Origin: CAYQMF01 sp964418595
GTDB taxonomy: Bacteria > Planctomycetota > UBA1135 > UBA2386
DNA length: 25,634 nucleotides
NCBI GenBank assembly: GCA_964418595.1
Contig: CAYQMF010000099.1
Location: 1-25,634 of the forward strand
Direction: 5' to 3'
Below are positions 14,417 to 22,274 of this stretch, piece by piece; position 1 is the first letter of the stretch; every line of letters begins with the position of its first letter. Both the position numbers and the translations under genes were made by a program. A model generated the notes under the pieces. That model was not told where the DNA came from. It saw only the letters and a list, made by a program, of their open reading frames with translations, and made no database searches.

Positions 14417-15438
14417 TGACCGAGACCCGCCTGCTCCCCCCGCCAGACATCGCGCGCGGCCGCGCGATCCTCGATCGCCTGCGCGCCTCGCTCAACGAGC
14501 TGCTGCTCGGGCAGGCGACGATGCTCGACCTCGTGGTGATCGCGCTCGGCGCGCGCGGGCACATCCTGCTGGAGGGCCTGCCGGGGCTCGGCAAGACGGA
14601 GCTGGTGAAGGGCCTGTCGCGCCTGCTCGGGTTGACGTTCCGGCGCGTGCAGTTCACGCCCGACCTCCTGCCGAGCGACGTCACCGGCGGCCTCGTCCTC
14701 GAGGAGCAGGATGGCCGGCGGACGTTCACCTTCCGGCCGGGCCCGATCTTCGCCAACCTCGTCCTCGCCGACGAGATCAACCGCGCTTCGCCCAAGACCC
14801 AGTCGGCGATGCTCGAGGCGATGGCCGAGCGGCGCATCACGGTGTTCGGTGAGACGCACGCGCTGCCCGCGCCGTTCTTCGTGCTCGCCACCCAGAACCC
14901 GATCGAACTGGAAGGCACCTACCCGCTGCCGGAGGCGCAGCTCGATCGCTTCCTGTTCAAGGTCGAAGTGCGCGCGGTCGGCGCCGACGTGCTGAGCGCG
15001 ATCCTGCGCGGCCGTCGCCACGGCGCGCCGCCCCAGCAGGCGCAGGTGTGCAGTGCCGAGGACCTCGCCGGCCTCTTCGAGTTGATCGACGCCGTCTACC
15101 TGCCCGACGCGGTCGCCGACTACATCGGTCGCCTCGTCGAGGCGAGCCATCCGGACCGCGAGCGCTGCCCGGAGAAGGCGCGCCCGCTCATCCGCTACGG
15201 CGCCTCGCCGCGCGCGGCCATCGCGCTGGCGGAGGCGGGTCGCGCCGCCGCGCTGCTGGCCGGCCGACCCAACGTCGACTTCGCCGACGTCGAGCAGATC
15301 GCGGTCGCAGCACTCGGGCATCGGCTCGTGCTCCAGCACACGGCGCGCATCGAAGGCCTCACGGCGCGCGATGTCGTCGCCCTCCTGATCGAGGCGACTC
15401 CCAAGGTGGCTGCGGCCCTGCCGCGGGAGTTCGCCTGA
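14416..15438 (+). CDS. MoxR-family AAA+ ATPase (second copy)
   Basis: This is a 340-residue AAA+ ATPase. Walker A is GLPGLGKT with Lys60. Walker B ends in LADEINRASP with Asp119-Glu120. Sensor 1 is VLATQNP, followed by EGTYPLPEAQLDRFLFKV, and the lid contains the YGASPRAAIAL motif. All catalytic residues are present. The sequence differs clearly from the copy at 4871-5803 (ADEINRASPKTQ versus ADELNRTPPRTQ), so this is an old paralogue rather than a recent duplicate. The ATG at 14416 is joined to the upstream stop (TGATG). It is the ATPase for the DUF58 and VWA partners encoded downstream in the same operon; in this family the ATPase is thought to remodel or activate VWA proteins. Confidence 0.96.
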   Translation: MTETRLLPPPDIARGRAILDRLRASLNELLLGQATMLDLVVIALGARGHILLEGLPGLGKTELVKGLSRLLGLTFRRVQFTPDLLPSDVTGGLVLEEQDGRRTFTFRPGPIFANLVLADEINRASPKTQSAMLEAMAERRITVFGETHALPAPFFVLATQNPIELEGTYPLPEAQLDRFLFKVEVRAVGADVLSAILRGRRHGAPPQQAQVCSAEDLAGLFELIDAVYLPDAVADYIGRLVEASHPDRERCPEKARPLIRYGASPRAAIALAEAGRAAALLAGRPNVDFADVEQIAVAALGHRLVLQHTARIEGLTARDVVALLIEATPKVAAALPREFA

Positions 15439-17285
15439 TGCGGGACGGCCGCTTGGCGCTCGTCCTGCTGGTGCTGTGTGCCGTTGCCGGGGCGCAGCCG
15501 CAGACGCTGGACCTGCGGCCGCGCGGCGCGCCGCCGACCGCGCGCGTGGTGACCGTGGAGGTCGCGCCGACGCTCACCGGGCACGGGCGGCCAGGCCCGA
15601 TCGGGTGGGCGACGGTGACCGTCGAGAACCTGGACGCCGAGGCGCATCGCGTCGAGGTCGTGCTCGCCGACTGGAGCGAGGCGTCGGTGGTGCGCGACAC
15701 GCTGCGGCTGGCGCCGCACGAACGCATCGTGCGGCACTACCCGCTGCAGTGGTGGCAGAACGCGATCTTCCCGCGTGCCCGTCTCGACGCCGAGGACACC
15801 GAGCAGGGCCGCCCGCTGGCGAGCGGCTCGGATGCCGTCGGCGTCCTCCTCGTGACGACGCGGCCGGCGTCGACGGCGTTCGTCACGGCGATGCTCGACC
15901 CGGGCCTCGCCGCGCTTGCGCCGACCGAGGCCCGCCCGCGCGGACGAACACGCACCACGCCGTCGGCGCGCGCGTTCGGCGTCGCCGAGCAGTTGCCTGG
16001 CGGGCTGCCGGACCGCTGGCAGTGCCTCGCCGGCTTCGACCTCGTCGTCGTCGACGCCGGCCTCTCGCTGGGCGCGGAGCGCGAGCGGGTGCTGCTCGAC
16101 TACTGCGCCGCCGGCGGCGCCGTGCTCGCGCTCGATGCGGGCACGCTCGCCGATGGGCCGCTGCGCGATGCGATCGCAGCGACGCCGGGTGGAAGGTTCG
16201 GCTTCGGCCGTCTGTTCGGCGGCCGCGGCGCGCGGGGCGGCGACGGCGACCGCGCGTTCGCCGCCTGGGTCGAAGACTCCGTGCACGGTCTCCTGGCTGT
16301 AGGCCAGCGCGCCCTGGCCGGACCGGCGGCCGACGGCATGCACCTGGACCTGCAGATCCCGGGGCTCGGCTCCGTGCCGGTGCTCGCGTTCTTCATCCTC
16401 ATCCTGCTGTTCGTGGTGGCGGCGGGGCCGGTGAACCTGTTCCTGTGCAAACGCGCCGGCCGCCCGGTGCTGATGGTGTTCACGCTCCCCGCGCTGGGCT
16501 TCGGCTTCGCCGGCGCGATCCTGCTGTGGGGGCTGTTCTCGGAAGGGCTCGGGGTGAAGGGCGTCGTGCGCTCCGTCACCTGGCTCGACCAGCGCACGCA
16601 CCAGGCCGCGAGTCAGGCCACGCAGACGCTGTACTCCGGCACGACGCTGGCGCGGCTGACGCCGGCGCCGGGTTCGTTGCTGATGTGTGCGGAGGTGGGG
16701 CAGGCGCGCTACCGCAGCCAGGAGCTGCATCGCTACCGCGTCGACGGCGCCGGCGTCGTCGATGGCGACGTGCTGCCGTCGCGCACGCCGACCACGCTGG
16801 TCGGAGTGACCGCGCAGCGCGCGCGCGAGCGTCTGCGCTTCAAGCGCACCGCGCACGGCGGCCTAGAGGTGCTGGCGGGGCCGGAGTTCCTGCCGGCCTC
16901 GACAGGTGGCTCGACGATGATCGTGCGCGACCACGCTGGGCAGTGGTTCGTGTCGCAGACGGGGACGACCGCCCTTCGGCCGGTGTCCGACGTCGCCGCC
17001 GGCGAGGCGGTGCGCGCGGTGCGCGAGGCGTTTCTCGCGGTGACACGCACCGACGCAGGCGAGCAGCGCCTGCGCAACATGGCCGTGACCCGGCTCACGT
17101 CCGGGGCGCCGCTCTCCCTCGAGACGTGGCTGCTGCATCACGTCGAAACGCTCGCGCCCGGCTCGTACGTGGCGTGGCTCGACACCAACGCCATCGTCGA
17201 TGGCTTCGGCCTCGCGTCGGTCGAGTGGCGACAGAAGCAGCATCTCGTGCTCGGCCTGCTGGCCGGGGAGGACATCGTTGACTGA
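15438..17285 (+). CDS. Membrane protein with amidotransferase-like extracytoplasmic domain
   Basis: This is a 615-residue protein with a signal peptide (MRDGRLALVLLVLCAVAGAQ) and a beta-rich N-terminal region (about 30-150). It then has a Rossmann-like stretch (FDLVVVDAGLSLGAERERVLLDYCAAGGAVLALDAG, about 200-240) that resembles the class-I amidotransferase-like domain found in VWA/Bat-type membrane proteins, without a visible catalytic Cys-His pair. Two transmembrane helices follow (about 314-337 and 350-372). The C-terminal 240 residues appear soluble. The ATG at 15438 overlaps the moxR stop by one base. Because it precedes an ABC ATPase and permease, it could play the part GldG plays beside GldA/GldF, but similarity to GldG is not evident in the sequence. 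The function is unknown. Confidence 0.8.
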   Translation: MRDGRLALVLLVLCAVAGAQPQTLDLRPRGAPPTARVVTVEVAPTLTGHGRPGPIGWATVTVENLDAEAHRVEVVLADWSEASVVRDTLRLAPHERIVRHYPLQWWQNAIFPRARLDAEDTEQGRPLASGSDAVGVLLVTTRPASTAFVTAMLDPGLAALAPTEARPRGRTRTTPSARAFGVAEQLPGGLPDRWQCLAGFDLVVVDAGLSLGAERERVLLDYCAAGGAVLALDAGTLADGPLRDAIAATPGGRFGFGRLFGGRGARGGDGDRAFAAWVEDSVHGLLAVGQRALAGPAADGMHLDLQIPGLGSVPVLAFFILILLFVVAAGPVNLFLCKRAGRPVLMVFTLPALGFGFAGAILLWGLFSEGLGVKGVVRSVTWLDQRTHQAASQATQTLYSGTTLARLTPAPGSLLMCAEVGQARYRSQELHRYRVDGAGVVDGDVLPSRTPTTLVGVTAQRARERLRFKRTAHGGLEVLAGPEFLPASTGGSTMIVRDHAGQWFVSQTGTTALRPVSDVAAGEAVRAVREAFLAVTRTDAGEQRLRNMAVTRLTSGAPLSLETWLLHHVETLAPGSYVAWLDTNAIVDGFGLASVEWRQKQHLVLGLLAGEDIVD

Positions 17286-18216
17286 CGCGCTCCTCGAGGT
17301 GAAGGGTCTCACCCGCAGCTTCGGCGCGCTGCGCGCCGTCGACGACGTGTCGTTCGTGCTGCCGCGCGGGCAGGTGTGGGGCTTCATCGGGCCCAACGGT
17401 GCGGGCAAGACCACGACCATGCGCATCCTCGCCACCCTCGACCTGCCGGACGCGGGCGACGCGTTCGTGGACGGGATCTCGGTGCTGGTCGACCCGCGCC
17501 GCGTGCGCCGCAAGGTCGGCTTCATGGCCGACCAGTTCGCGCCCTATCCCAACCTCCCGGTGCGCCCGTACCTCGACTTCTTCGCGCGCGCCTACGGCCT
17601 GCGCGGTCGCGCGCGCCTCGACACCGTGGAGTCGGTGGTCTCGTTCTGCGGACTCGGCGAGTTCCTGTCGCGACCGACCACCGGGTTGTCGAAGGGCATG
17701 GGGCAGCGCCTGCATCTGGCGAAGACCCTGCTCAACGATCCGCAGCTCCTCATCCTCGACGAGCCCACCGCCGGCCTCGACCCGCGCGCCCGCATCGAGT
17801 TCCGCGAGCTGATCGAGGCACTGGCGAGCGCGGGCAAGAGCGTGCTGATCTCGTCGCACATCCTGTCCGAGCTGCAGGAGGCGTGCGATGGCGTCGTGGT
17901 CATCGAGCGCGGCCGTCTGGTCGTGTCTGGCGATCTCGACTCGGTGGCGCGCGGCCTGCGCCCGCACCGCACCGTGCGCGTGCGCCTGCTTGGTCCCGTG
18001 GAGCCGGCGCGCGACTTCTTCCTCACCCAACCCCATGTCGCTCGCGTGACCACCACCGGCCCGCACGTCCTGTTCGACTTCGACGCCGACGACAAGCGCC
18101 TCGCGGAGCTGCTGGCGCGCGCCGTCGCGCAGGCGCTGGCGATCGCCGAGTTCCGCGTCGAGGAGGCCAAGCTGGAAGAGATCTTCCTGCAGACGACCAA
18201 GGGGAGGTTGCAGTGA
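17278..18216 (+). CDS. ABC transporter ATP-binding protein (ABC-2 export type)
   Basis: This is a 312-residue ATPase of the CcmA/ABC-2 exporter type. Walker A is GPNGAGKTTT (Lys44), the signature is LSKGMGQRL (residues 137-145), Walker B is LLILDEPTAGLDP (Asp161-Glu162), and the switch His is 194 (ISSHILSE). A C-terminal extension of about 90 residues ends in RVEEAKLEEIFLQTTKG, the usual ABC-2 tail. The start is a TTG at 17278 with GGGGAGG about seven bases upstream, overlapping the previous stop by eight bases. An earlier start would extend into sequence that is clearly the upstream gene. It energises the permease encoded next. Confidence 0.95.
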   Translation: MTDALLEVKGLTRSFGALRAVDDVSFVLPRGQVWGFIGPNGAGKTTTMRILATLDLPDAGDAFVDGISVLVDPRRVRRKVGFMADQFAPYPNLPVRPYLDFFARAYGLRGRARLDTVESVVSFCGLGEFLSRPTTGLSKGMGQRLHLAKTLLNDPQLLILDEPTAGLDPRARIEFRELIEALASAGKSVLISSHILSELQEACDGVVVIERGRLVVSGDLDSVARGLRPHRTVRVRLLGPVEPARDFFLTQPHVARVTTTGPHVLFDFDADDKRLAELLARAVAQALAIAEFRVEEAKLEEIFLQTTKGRLQ

Positions 18217-19700
18217 GCGCGGCGGCCGACGACGGCGCGATGGCGCCGGCGAGCGCATCCCGCGAGCCGGGCCGGCTCGAGCGCTGGTCGGATCGCCTCA
18301 ACCCGATCCTCGTGCGCGAGCTGCAGCAGGCCTTCTCGACGCGCTCGTTCCTGTTCGTCATCGGGCTGGCGCTCGCGGCGATCCTCGTGTTCGCGCTGGT
18401 CGTGGCCCTGCAGGGCGAGGAGGTCGTCGGCGACGGCCGCGACGTGTTCACCGCGGCGCTGATGGTGATGGCGCCGGTGCTGATGCTGACCCTGCCCATG
18501 CAGGCGTTCAACTCGATGCAGATCGAGCTGCGCGAGGGCGCCATCGACCAGCTCCAGATGTCGGAGCTGACGCCGCGGCGGATCGTGCGCGGCAAGATGC
18601 TTGCCGTCGGCGTGCTGATCGCCATGTTCCTCGGCGTGTTCGCGCCGCTGCTGGCGGTGACGTTCCTGCTGCGCGGCGTGGATGCGCCGACCATCGCGCT
18701 GAGCCTGGCGCTGGGTGTGCTGTTCGCGCTGGGCGCGGCCGCGGTCGGCATGGCCGCGGGCGCGATCACCGCGATCAAACCCCTGCAGCAACTCGCCCGC
18801 GTGGGCGTGTCCTTCGCGCTCGCGGCGATGACCATCGGCAGCATCGGCGCGATGTACGACCTGGTGCGCGACGTGAGCCGCAGCAACCTCGACGAGATCC
18901 TCGCCACGGTCGCCGGGCTCGTGGTCGGCATCGTGTTCATGGGCCAGATCGGCGCCGCGATCCTCACCCACCCGTACGAGAACCGCTCGACGCCGTTCCG
19001 GGTCTTCGCGCTCGGGACGACCCTGCTCGGCTTCCTGATGGTGTGGGCGCTGGGTCGGCCGACGGACTACGCGGAGGGCGGGGCCGGGGTCATGCTGAGC
19101 GTTACCGTCGCGATGATCCCCTTCGCGATCGCGTGGGTGACCGAGCCGCGCGACCTGTCGCCGCGCATGCGCACCCTGGTGCCGAAGAACCGCTGGCTCG
19201 CGCTGTTTTCCGCGCCGCTCATGCCGGGCAGCGATCGCGGCCTGTTGTTCATGGTCGTGCTCTGGGCCGTGACCGGCGCTGGCATGTTCGCGCTGCCGGG
19301 GCTGTACGGTCACAGCCCGAACACCCGGATGCTGCGGCTCGTGTGCTTGTTCGCTTCGTACGTCCTGATCTACTCGGTCCTGATGCGGCGCTTCCGCGGG
19401 GCAGGCCCGGGACCGCGGCCGCGCATCCGCGCGATCTCGCTGACCGCGCTCGCGCTCACGCTCGCCTGCGTCCTGCCGCTGCTCTTCGACCTGTTCGCGC
19501 ACGGATCGCTCGAGCGCTGGCACATCGGCCACGTGCTCAATCCGTTCTTCACCATCGGCGACCTCGGCTTCAGCAGCCGCAGCGAAGGCGTCGCCGTCGG
19601 CCTCGCCGGCGTCGCGCTGCTGTTGCTGCTCACGCGCGTGCGGGGGATGGTGGCCGGGGTGCGGGAGGTGCTGGAGGCGTCGCGTGCCCGTCGCGGCTGA
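18213..19700 (+). CDS. ABC-2 type permease, polytopic
   Basis: This is a 495-residue integral membrane protein with about twelve hydrophobic segments: two between residues 45 and 98, two between 127 and 186, and the rest spread to the C-terminus. The N-terminal cytoplasmic part contains LNPILVRELQQAFSTRSFLF, a pattern common in ABC-2 permeases and GldF-like proteins (N-P-[IV]-[LV]-x-R-E). The GTG at 18213 is chosen because it overlaps the ATPase stop (GTGA) and follows GGGGAGGT at good spacing. It is longer than a simple ABC-2 permease and may be a two-bundle version. The substrate is unknown; the context suggests an envelope component. Confidence 0.88.
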   Translation: MSAAADDGAMAPASASREPGRLERWSDRLNPILVRELQQAFSTRSFLFVIGLALAAILVFALVVALQGEEVVGDGRDVFTAALMVMAPVLMLTLPMQAFNSMQIELREGAIDQLQMSELTPRRIVRGKMLAVGVLIAMFLGVFAPLLAVTFLLRGVDAPTIALSLALGVLFALGAAAVGMAAGAITAIKPLQQLARVGVSFALAAMTIGSIGAMYDLVRDVSRSNLDEILATVAGLVVGIVFMGQIGAAILTHPYENRSTPFRVFALGTTLLGFLMVWALGRPTDYAEGGAGVMLSVTVAMIPFAIAWVTEPRDLSPRMRTLVPKNRWLALFSAPLMPGSDRGLLFMVVLWAVTGAGMFALPGLYGHSPNTRMLRLVCLFASYVLIYSVLMRRFRGAGPGPRPRIRAISLTALALTLACVLPLLFDLFAHGSLERWHIGHVLNPFFTIGDLGFSSRSEGVAVGLAGVALLLLLTRVRGMVAGVREVLEASRARRG

Positions 19701-20493
19701 CGTCGCGGCCGCGTGGCGGCTGGCGTGGCCGCGGCAACCCGCACCGGGAACGGCGGGCGAACGCCTCGGTCGTGGATCCGGGTCGTCGCTCGAGTTCATG
19801 GACTACCGCGATTACGTGGCCGGCGATGACCTCCGGCACGTCGACTGGCGTGCCTACGCGCGCACCGACCAGTTGAAGGTCCGCGTCTACCGCGAGGAGG
19901 TCGCACCGGCCGTCGAGGTAGTGGTCGACGCGTCGCCTTCGCTCGCGGTCACGCCGCGCAAGCGGGGTGCGGCGCTGGATCTCGTGGCGGCGCTGCGGCA
20001 GTGGGGCGAGCGCAGCGGCGGGCGCGTGCGCGTGCTGCGCGCGGCGAGCGCGGACGTCGTCGTCGAGGCGGCGCCGATGGAGTTCGCGCCGGCGCCACCG
20101 GGCGTGCTCCTGCCGCGTCTGCCGCTGCAGCGCGCCGGCGTGCGCGTCGTGCTGTCGGACTTCCTTTTCCCCGGCGATCCGGCGCCGGAGCTCGGTCGGC
20201 TCGCCGCGGGCGCCGCGGTTCTCATGGTCATCCAGCTCCTCGACCCGTGGGAACTCGCACCCGACGCGATCGGCGCGGCCGCGCTCGTCGACTGCGAAGA
20301 CGGTGCCCGCATCGAGCTGGTGCTCGATGCCGCCGCCGTGCAGCGCTATCGGGCGCGGCTCGCGCGCCTGCGCGAGGCGGTGGCGGACACGACCCGTCGT
20401 CTCGGCGGTCGCTACGCGTGCGTCGTCGCGGATGGCCTCGGCCGGATGTGTCGCGATTCGCTCCTGCCGGCGGAGATCGTGGAGCCGGTCTGA
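19684..20493 (+). CDS. DUF58 domain protein (second copy, soluble, canonical motif)
   Basis: This is a 269-residue DUF58 protein with no transmembrane helix. It carries the canonical core: GRGSGSSLEFMDYRDYVAG, then G47-D-D-L-R51-H-V-D54-W55-R56-A-Y-A-R, and KVRVYREE. A Rossmann/VWA-like stretch follows (APAVEVVVDASPSLAV), where a D-A-S-P-S string resembles a metal-ion-dependent adhesion site. The GTG at 19684 overlaps the permease gene by 17 bases, and the 3' end joins the next ATG (TGATG). Compared with the copy at 3790-4860 it is shorter and lacks the membrane anchor. It is the usual partner of MoxR and BatA-like proteins. Confidence 0.92.
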   Translation: MPVAADVAAAWRLAWPRQPAPGTAGERLGRGSGSSLEFMDYRDYVAGDDLRHVDWRAYARTDQLKVRVYREEVAPAVEVVVDASPSLAVTPRKRGAALDLVAALRQWGERSGGRVRVLRAASADVVVEAAPMEFAPAPPGVLLPRLPLQRAGVRVVLSDFLFPGDPAPELGRLAAGAAVLMVIQLLDPWELAPDAIGAAALVDCEDGARIELVLDAAAVQRYRARLARLREAVADTTRRLGGRYACVVADGLGRMCRDSLLPAEIVEPV

Positions 20494-22274
20494 TGTCGTT
20501 CGCCGCCCCGCTCGGCCTGCTCGCGCTTCTCGCCGTTCCGGTGGTGATCGCGTTGCACATGTTCCGGCGGCGGTACCCGCCGCGCACGGTCGCCGGCTTG
20601 TTCCTGTTCGCGCCCGACGCGCGCGTGGCGGCGTCGGGGCGGCGCCGTGCGCGCCTGATCCGCTCGGCTTCGCTGTGGCTCGAGCTCGCTGCGGCGATCG
20701 CGCTCGCCCTGTGGCTCGCCGGGCCGCGCTTCCTCGACCTCGGCGCGCCGCCGCACCTCGTGTTCGTGCTCGACGACAGTGCGTCGATGGGTGCGGTGGG
20801 CCGCGACGGCGTGAGCTTCGCCGACCGCGCGCGGACGGCGGTGGCCGCGGAACTGGGCAAGGCCGGGCGCGACGCGCGCGTGACGGTGATCGCCACCGGG
20901 CCGCGGCCGCGGCTCCTGGCCGGGCCGGCGGCCGCTGCGCCCGCCGCCGCCGCCGCGCTCGCCGGGTGGGAGCCACTGCGCCCGCGGCACGACCACGACC
21001 CGGGTCTCGACCTCGGCCGCGAGCTGGGCGGGGACGGCGCGATCCTCTGGTTCTTCACCGACGCGGCGCGCGCCGTGTCGCCGCCGGGCTACGCGGTGCG
21101 CGCGGTGGGCGAGGCGCTCGACAACGCGGCGCTGGTGCACGCGCGGCGCGTGCGCACGGAGACCGGCGAGACCCTCTTCGTCGACGCCGCCGCGTACGCG
21201 GCGGCGCCGCTGGCGCGCACGCTGCGCGTCGTCGAGCGCGGCGGGGCTCGTACGCTCGGCGAGAGCCGCGTGCAGATCGCGCCCGACGCGCTGGCCCGCT
21301 TCGAGATGGCGCTCCCCGCCGGGACGGGCGAGATCGAGGTGCGCCTCGACGCGGATGCGCTCGCGCTCGACGATGCCTTCGTCCTGGTGCCGGAGCCGGA
21401 GCCGAAGGTGGCGGTCGCCGTGCGCCTCGCCGCGGACGTGGCGGCGGCGTTGCAGCTCGGTCCGGCGCTGCACGCGCTGGGCCGTCGCGTCGCGGTGGGC
21501 ACGGGGTCGGCCGCGGACCTCGAGATCCTCGACGCGCCGCGCGAGGGCGGGGCCGCGGTGCAGCTCGTGGTGGCGCCGAGCGCCGAGCCCGTCGCCGCGT
21601 ACCTGGGGCCCTTCCTCTTCGAGCGCCGCCACCCGCTCATGCGCGGGATCACGTTCGAGGGCGTGATCTGGTCGGCGGGCGACGTCGCGCCGCCGGGCCG
21701 GCCGCTGGTGTTCGTCGGCGAGCGCGGGCTGCTCACCGAAGCCGTGCTCGGCGACCGCACGCGGTTCAGCCTCGACCTCGCGGCGGCGCGCAGCAACCTG
21801 CCCACGTCGCCCGACTGGCCGATCCTGCTGAGCAACCTGGTCGATCTGGCGCGCGAGACGCTGCCCGGTCCGCTGCGCGTGAACCTGCGCTCCGGCGAGC
21901 TGATCGAGTGGCGTCGCGCGGTGGGTGAGGACACGCGCGCCGAACTGGTGCTCACCGATCCCGCGGGTGGCACGTTCACCGGCCGCGGCATGCGCCTCGT
22001 GACCTTCGCGCCGTGGCGTGCCGGCGTGCACCGCCTCGCGCGCGCCGGCGCGGAGATCGGGCGCTACGCGGTCAACTTCGTCGACGGGCACGAGTCCGAC
22101 CTGCGCCGGACCGCGACCGTCGCGACCGAGACCGCGCGCGCGCGGGGCAGCGAAGCGGCGGTGGCGCCGTACGGTCACCTCGAGCAGCGGGCGCTGGCCT
22201 TGCTCCTGCTGATCCTCGTGCTCCTCGACTGGTGGATGCTCGCGCCCGCAGCACCTCGCCCGGAGGCAGCGTGA
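20493..22274 (+). CDS. BatA-like membrane protein with VWA domain
   Basis: This is a 593-residue protein. The N-terminus matches the BatA/aerotolerance-regulator N-terminal region: a helix (about 5-24), a basic loop with the typical FRRRYPPR and a second helix (about 62-80). A VWA domain follows with the metal site D94-D-S96-A-S98 (VFVLDDSASMG). A long extracytoplasmic middle ends with a C-terminal helix (about 568-585, LALLLLILVLLDWW). An amidotransferase-like stretch (PLVFVGERGLL) lies about residues 400-420. The ATG at 20493 is joined to the DUF58 stop by TGATG, and the 3' end overlaps the next GTG. VWA proteins of this class bind divalent metal and are partners of MoxR ATPases. The precise target is unknown. 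Confidence 0.88.
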   Translation: MSFAAPLGLLALLAVPVVIALHMFRRRYPPRTVAGLFLFAPDARVAASGRRRARLIRSASLWLELAAAIALALWLAGPRFLDLGAPPHLVFVLDDSASMGAVGRDGVSFADRARTAVAAELGKAGRDARVTVIATGPRPRLLAGPAAAAPAAAAALAGWEPLRPRHDHDPGLDLGRELGGDGAILWFFTDAARAVSPPGYAVRAVGEALDNAALVHARRVRTETGETLFVDAAAYAAAPLARTLRVVERGGARTLGESRVQIAPDALARFEMALPAGTGEIEVRLDADALALDDAFVLVPEPEPKVAVAVRLAADVAAALQLGPALHALGRRVAVGTGSAADLEILDAPREGGAAVQLVVAPSAEPVAAYLGPFLFERRHPLMRGITFEGVIWSAGDVAPPGRPLVFVGERGLLTEAVLGDRTRFSLDLAAARSNLPTSPDWPILLSNLVDLARETLPGPLRVNLRSGELIEWRRAVGEDTRAELVLTDPAGGTFTGRGMRLVTFAPWRAGVHRLARAGAEIGRYAVNFVDGHESDLRRTATVATETARARGSEAAVAPYGHLEQRALALLLLILVLLDWWMLAPAAPRPEAA

